From Phellopilus nigrolimitatus (Eukaryota > Basidiomycota > Agaricomycetes > Hymenochaetales > Hymenochaetaceae), in assembly GCA_021029095.1 (NCBI GenBank), contig JAJOHG010000063.1:1-64000 (forward strand): a DNA stretch of 64,000 nucleotides, in the 5' to 3' direction. Below are positions 60,268 through 64,000 of the stretch, in pieces. The position numbers and the translations under genes are program-made. The first letter of the stretch is position 1, and every line of letters starts with the position of its first letter. The notes below the pieces were generated by a model. It saw nothing but the letters and a program-made list of their open reading frames with translations. It did no database searches and was not told the DNA's origin.

Positions 60268-61507
60268 ATGAGTATGGACCTCAGACGTCTCGGATCAGTG
60301 CCAACGACGGACGCGTTACCCACTACCCAACTAACTGAAGACATGGAGAGATCAGCAATGCGCCCCGCTGCCTCCATTGCTACTACTTTGCAGTACGTTT
60401 GTCAGATTCTGTTCAATTGTGCAAACTCCGAATTCATTATTGTTCTTGGCTAGTGATTCCGACCCGCCATCGTCTAACTATATGACTTCCGACCAGAAAC
60501 AGGATAAGTGGCTCGAGTACGTCCTCTCTGATCCCGAGGGTTACGCGGGGTTCTGCGAGCTTATACAGAGTGAGAGAGCTCTCGTCGGAGACTATATCAA
60601 CGAGACCGGGACAGAAGCTGAGAGTCAGAGCTCGGGATTAATGTCTAGCGATACGCGTTTTCCAACTCCCGGACCCTCTTCCTTCATGCAGGGACCTTCC
60701 GCTCTCCCGGATACGAGATCAGCTTACCTTTCCGACCCCAAATTTGACTTTGCTGGTCCGACTCGACATCTACGGGATCCAAGGCGACTCAAAACTCCTG
60801 TACCTAGTTTAATGAGCCACGACATGAAGTCGCATCCAAATGTCGCTGATCCTGTTGCATCTTCGTCATCACTGACGGCGGCCGCTCCTCGCTCACGTCG
60901 TCCGAAGTCTCTATTTTCAAGCCCCTTGACCTCCACCCACGCTTTGACGCCAAGTCTTTATACTCCGGCCATCTATCCCTCAAGTGCTGCATCCGCTTTT
61001 CAGTTAACTACATCTGCGCTCCCGACAGTGGGCACACTTGGTCTAGAGCCGACCATCGTCTGTCCGCTCCCAGACTGTAGAGAGGAGTTTGCCAACACGC
61101 TCGAAGACACGGTCGCACATGTCTACCAAATGTGCCGCTCTGCTAAATTGGCACACACGCGGCCTCAGACATCTAGCCAATCTGGAATAATCATGAGTTC
61201 ATTTCCAGATATACGTGCTAAATGCCAAATCGAATGCCCGGCGCCGAAGGCAATACATAGTGTCGTGCAAACCCGTTATAAGAACCTGCGCTCCTGGGCG
61301 GAGCATCTTATCACGATGCACGGAAAGCGAAACCGCCCAGTATTTTGCCCTGAGTGCCAGGCGGCCTTTTCGTCGATCGAAAAGTGGCAAGCGCATAGGA
61401 CGGCACGTGCAGCTCGGAAGTGTGCATTTTGCAAGCAAACTATGTCGTGTCAAGTTCTGTTGGACTACGAAAAAGCATGTCTAGAAATGCCGGGATCTGC
61501 TCCTTAA
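60268..61507 (+). CDS. Zinc-finger-like protein of unknown function
   Basis: Two exons, 60268-60392 and 60454-61507; 392 aa, phases agree. The start MSMDLRRLGSVPTTD follows a pyrimidine-rich leader. The first 240 residues are Ser/Pro/Thr-rich and probably disordered. The last 150 contain several Cys/His pairs: CPLPDCREEF with a later H and C (HVYQMC), CQIECPAP, HLITMHG, then FCPECQAAF with HRTARAARKCAFC. These resemble degenerate C2H2 fingers. A DNA- or RNA-binding role is only inference. The protein may be restricted to this lineage. Confidence 0.72.
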
Positions 61508-61720
61508 CCTTAAAGGCAGTATTGCTAAGCTCCTAAAAGTTCATATAGCGGTCCACGGGTAGTGTATCAATTTCAACCTTGCGGTTCTTGGCTGCGAAGG
61601 TAAGTGCTTACTTTGTTCATTTCATTATAGTTGGATGCTTTTCGTCGACCTTTCTAAAGATTCTTTCTTCTTCGTAAACATATATGCTCCTCAAGACTTC
61701 ATACCCTTTTCAAGCTTATA

Positions 61721-62320
61721 CACTGGCTGACATAATTCTCGCGACATGGGTTCTTCGCGTGATCAAAAATGCATCGAGACGATGTGCAGCACGAACAAGG
61801 ATGTTTCGTCAAATATCTGCTTAACATTACTTGTAGCTATGCATCTTGAGAATATATATACAAGTTTTCAAAGCAAAGCATGAATTTTGCATGAAATTAT
61901 GAGTTCGCAAAAATTGTTGTTCCCAAACAGGTCCAAAACCGAAATCAGCCGCAAGCAAAACTAAGCGGAAAGAAAAAGATTTAAGCAACCATAACAAAAA
62001 AGAATCAGTAGCAAGTGTTTCTCCCTCGAGCCTGAACCAAATCCTGAAGCCTTTGGGGCAAAGATCGTACAGTTTGTCCTTGTAGTTATTTGGCATTGCT
62101 GACGCATACAGCTCACCAGTGAGACTGTTTAAGCATGTGTAATTCCACTAATTGGTGGTCTAGCTACACGAAAATCTGCATGTATATTCTAGAAGTACAT
62201 ATCTTCAAATTTTCATAAAAAAGTATTTGACGATAGGACTTTGTTCATGCTATACGTCGTCTCGACATATTTTTTTGATCACGCGAAGAATCCATGTCGC
62301 GAGAATTATGTCAGCCAGTG
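61721..62320. mobile_element. Tc1/mariner-type MITE
   Basis: 600 bp. Both ends read inward CACTGGCTGACATAATTCTC, and similarity continues with gaps for about 75 bp (CGCGACATGG, TTCTTCGCGTGATCAAAAA). TA flanks both ends (61719-61720 and 62321-62322), the target of Tc1/mariner elements. It contains no transposase, only AT-rich sequence with an 89-codon open frame that has no domain. Confidence 0.85.
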
Positions 62321-62322
62321 TA

Positions 62323-62638
62323 CGTTACCTTAGACTGTCGTTTCTTTTTTTATAAGTGACTTTGGTTGTGGGCCATTGCCGCGCATGGCATGTTACGATT
62401 CCTTTTTTTTTCAGTTCTTTTTTGTAACATTTGCTTTAGTATACATATATATTAAGTGATTTAGGGCAAATGGATATCTGACAGTGGTAAGTTGATTATC
62501 TTCGGAGCACGACGAGTGGCGTGCTGCTCGGGGGCTGGTCTACTAGCGTAGCCCTGCGAAACAAGCAGGAAATTCGACCATTTTCAACCTCTTTTCTTCA
62601 AGTCTATTTTCATGGTTATGTATGTACATCATGTCTAT
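62323..62638. other. Short intergenic stretch
   Basis: T-rich DNA downstream of the minus-strand GATA-finger gene. Nothing coding is seen. Confidence 0.5.
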
Positions 62639-63980
62639 CTACGCGACGTGTATCCACTCTGTGTCCGAACTTGGCGAGGCCCGCATTTTCTTCGGCGACT
62701 TGATCTCGACCCACACTTCGTGCTTCAGCACCGTCGGCGACGATTGGTCGTCCGTCATGGACGAGGGTGTCGGCGCTTGGTCCTGTTGGATGTTAAGTGC
62801 GCGGAGCACCACGGTGCCGCCTTGCTTTTTTGCGCTCGCCTTGGCCCGCTCGCCCTCCACCTTTACGTTGATGCAGAATTCCGCGTCGGTATTGTACTCC
62901 ATAGATCGTGGCCGACGATGGCGATGACAGAGTTTGCCTTGCATGAAGTGTCAGTTTTGCAAAATACGGAAGGACAGAGTCGCTCTCACCGCATGCACCA
63001 CACTGAGATTTGTCTCCAAGCGGGCCCTTTCGACGTCCGACAGCGATACTATCAGGACAGCCGCAATTCGAGCAATGCCAGATGCCATCAATCATGTTCG
63101 CACGCTGTCCATCTGCATACTCGCGCTCCTTCGCCTCCTTCTCGAGTTCTCTTCGTCTTCGTGCCGAGACTATCCTTGAGGCCTTCGAGTCCTGCGCCGA
63201 GGCAGAAGTCGAAGAAACGGGCAACGGCAAGTCGCCTTCCAGCGGCGGCTCGAACGTCGACGAGTCCGCCACCGTTGATGGCGTCGCCGCGGTGACGTTT
63301 GCACGCGCCATCAGATTCGACTGTGTGTACTTCGGCGCTTTGAACGAACCTTTCGCCTTCGATAGCGGGACCGCAGGTGTCGACGGAGTGCTCGAGACCG
63401 TCGGAATGATAGCCGTCCCGTTCTCGGATGCCACCATATTCGTAATGGTGACCGACGCCGCCGCGCTGCCGCCCTGCGTGATGTCGGCGCAGCTGCCGCC
63501 GCCGCGAGCGCGATAGTCGACGGGTCGACCTCGGGGAACCCGATCGCCAGCGTGCGGTGCGTCTTGAGCGGCTCGCGGTTTGGCAAGGCGATGCCGCGCT
63601 GCCCAGATGTGGTGCGTTTCCGCCGCTTGTTCGCCTCCTTTTCGCGCTCCTTGTTGAGCCGGTCAAGCTCGCCGTCGCTGAGATAGTTGATGATCGGCTG
63701 GCACGACTATGTCTCTACGGCGGAGCTCGCACTGGACCGTTGATCCATCGGAGGGGTACCCGACGAGACAAAGAGACTCGCTGCGCAGGAGATGCGGGCG
63801 TGAACGTGCGTCGAACTTTGCCGGGAGGCGGGGCACGCGCAGCGTGTGCGGTCCAGGCGGCTGGGTGGGGTCGTACGTCCTAGAATACGTGTATGGGAGC
63901 GGTGCAGCGGGGAGGGAACGGTTGGGTGCGCAGAAAGATGATGGGTCGTGTGGATATGAGCATAGGCGGGCTGGCGGCAT
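62639..63980 (-). CDS. GATA-type zinc finger protein, chromatin-associated candidate
   Basis: Supported exons in reading order: about 63775-63980 (possible start MPPARLCSYPHD), about 63530-63710, 62990-63473, 62639-62937. The join between the first two is unresolved because the frame changes near 63700. The finger reads CSNCGCPDSIAVG, RRKGPLGDKSQCGACG, then KLCHRHRRPRSMEYN, giving C-x2-C-x20-C-x2-C; the last Cys lies just before an intron. This finger and the HRHRRPR extension resemble those in fungal SWI/SNF or RSC (Snf5-type) subunits, but no SNF5 domain is visible. Before it are PHTLRVPRLPAKFD and a basic helix (LDRLNKEREKEANKRRKR). The start is near the window edge, so more exons may lie outside. 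Confidence 0.72.
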
Positions 63981-64000
63981 GCGCGCGTAGATGCTGAGGC

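Overview
The window looks like nuclear DNA of a mushroom-forming basidiomycete (Agaricomycetes). Genes are split by many 45-65 bp GT-AG introns, three genes encode the 7TM-like DUF6533 family that is expanded in these fungi, and a Tf1/sushi-type chromovirus is present. All exon models were built by hand from splice signals and reading-frame continuity; no search could be run. Coordinates are exact only where stated.

Layout. 1-8408: a long-TIR non-autonomous DNA element (about 307-895 plus 8394-8408) split by a 7.49-kb Ty3/gypsy chromovirus (896-8388, element coding strand is minus). The LTRs are identical by eye (446 bp) with a 5-bp target duplication CCAAA, so the insertion is young. 8409-13529: gene-poor GC-rich DNA ending in about three degenerate copies of a 0.6-kb repeat in front of the next gene. 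13530-16987 (+): SKN1/KRE6-type beta-glucan synthesis protein, nine exons. 18039-18912: hAT-like MITE with an 8-bp target duplication. 19158-23303 (-): two tandem DUF6533 genes or pseudogenes. 24158-29313 (-): very large RING-H2 protein. 30157-31592 (-): UBC13, the Lys63-chain E2, with 15-nt and 12-nt first exons. 33275-34463 (+): BTB/POZ protein. 35034-37663 (-): 14-TM type MFS exporter. 40033-41098 (-): small single-pass membrane protein with a signal peptide.

42140-59245 is a large inverted duplication. Two about 4-kb arms carry head-to-head paralogues of a multi-exon three-TM protein: the left copy (42365-45905, -) is broken by two indels, the right copy (55504-59003, +, 941 aa) is open throughout. 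Between the arms lie a fragment of a 26S proteasome ATPase gene, a third DUF6533 gene (47914-49539, +) and a catalase gene (51496-53552, -). 60268-61507 (+): zinc-finger-like protein. 61721-62320: Tc1/mariner-type MITE flanked by TA. 62639-63980 (-): GATA-type zinc finger protein at the window edge.

The most unusual content is in the retrotransposon. Its primer binding site is complementary to the predicted first 10 nt of its own transcript (self-priming as in Tf1). Gag and Pol appear joined by a -1 frameshift at a GGGTTTT heptamer directly before the gag stop. A third coding region downstream of pol carries a second set of zinc knuckles.
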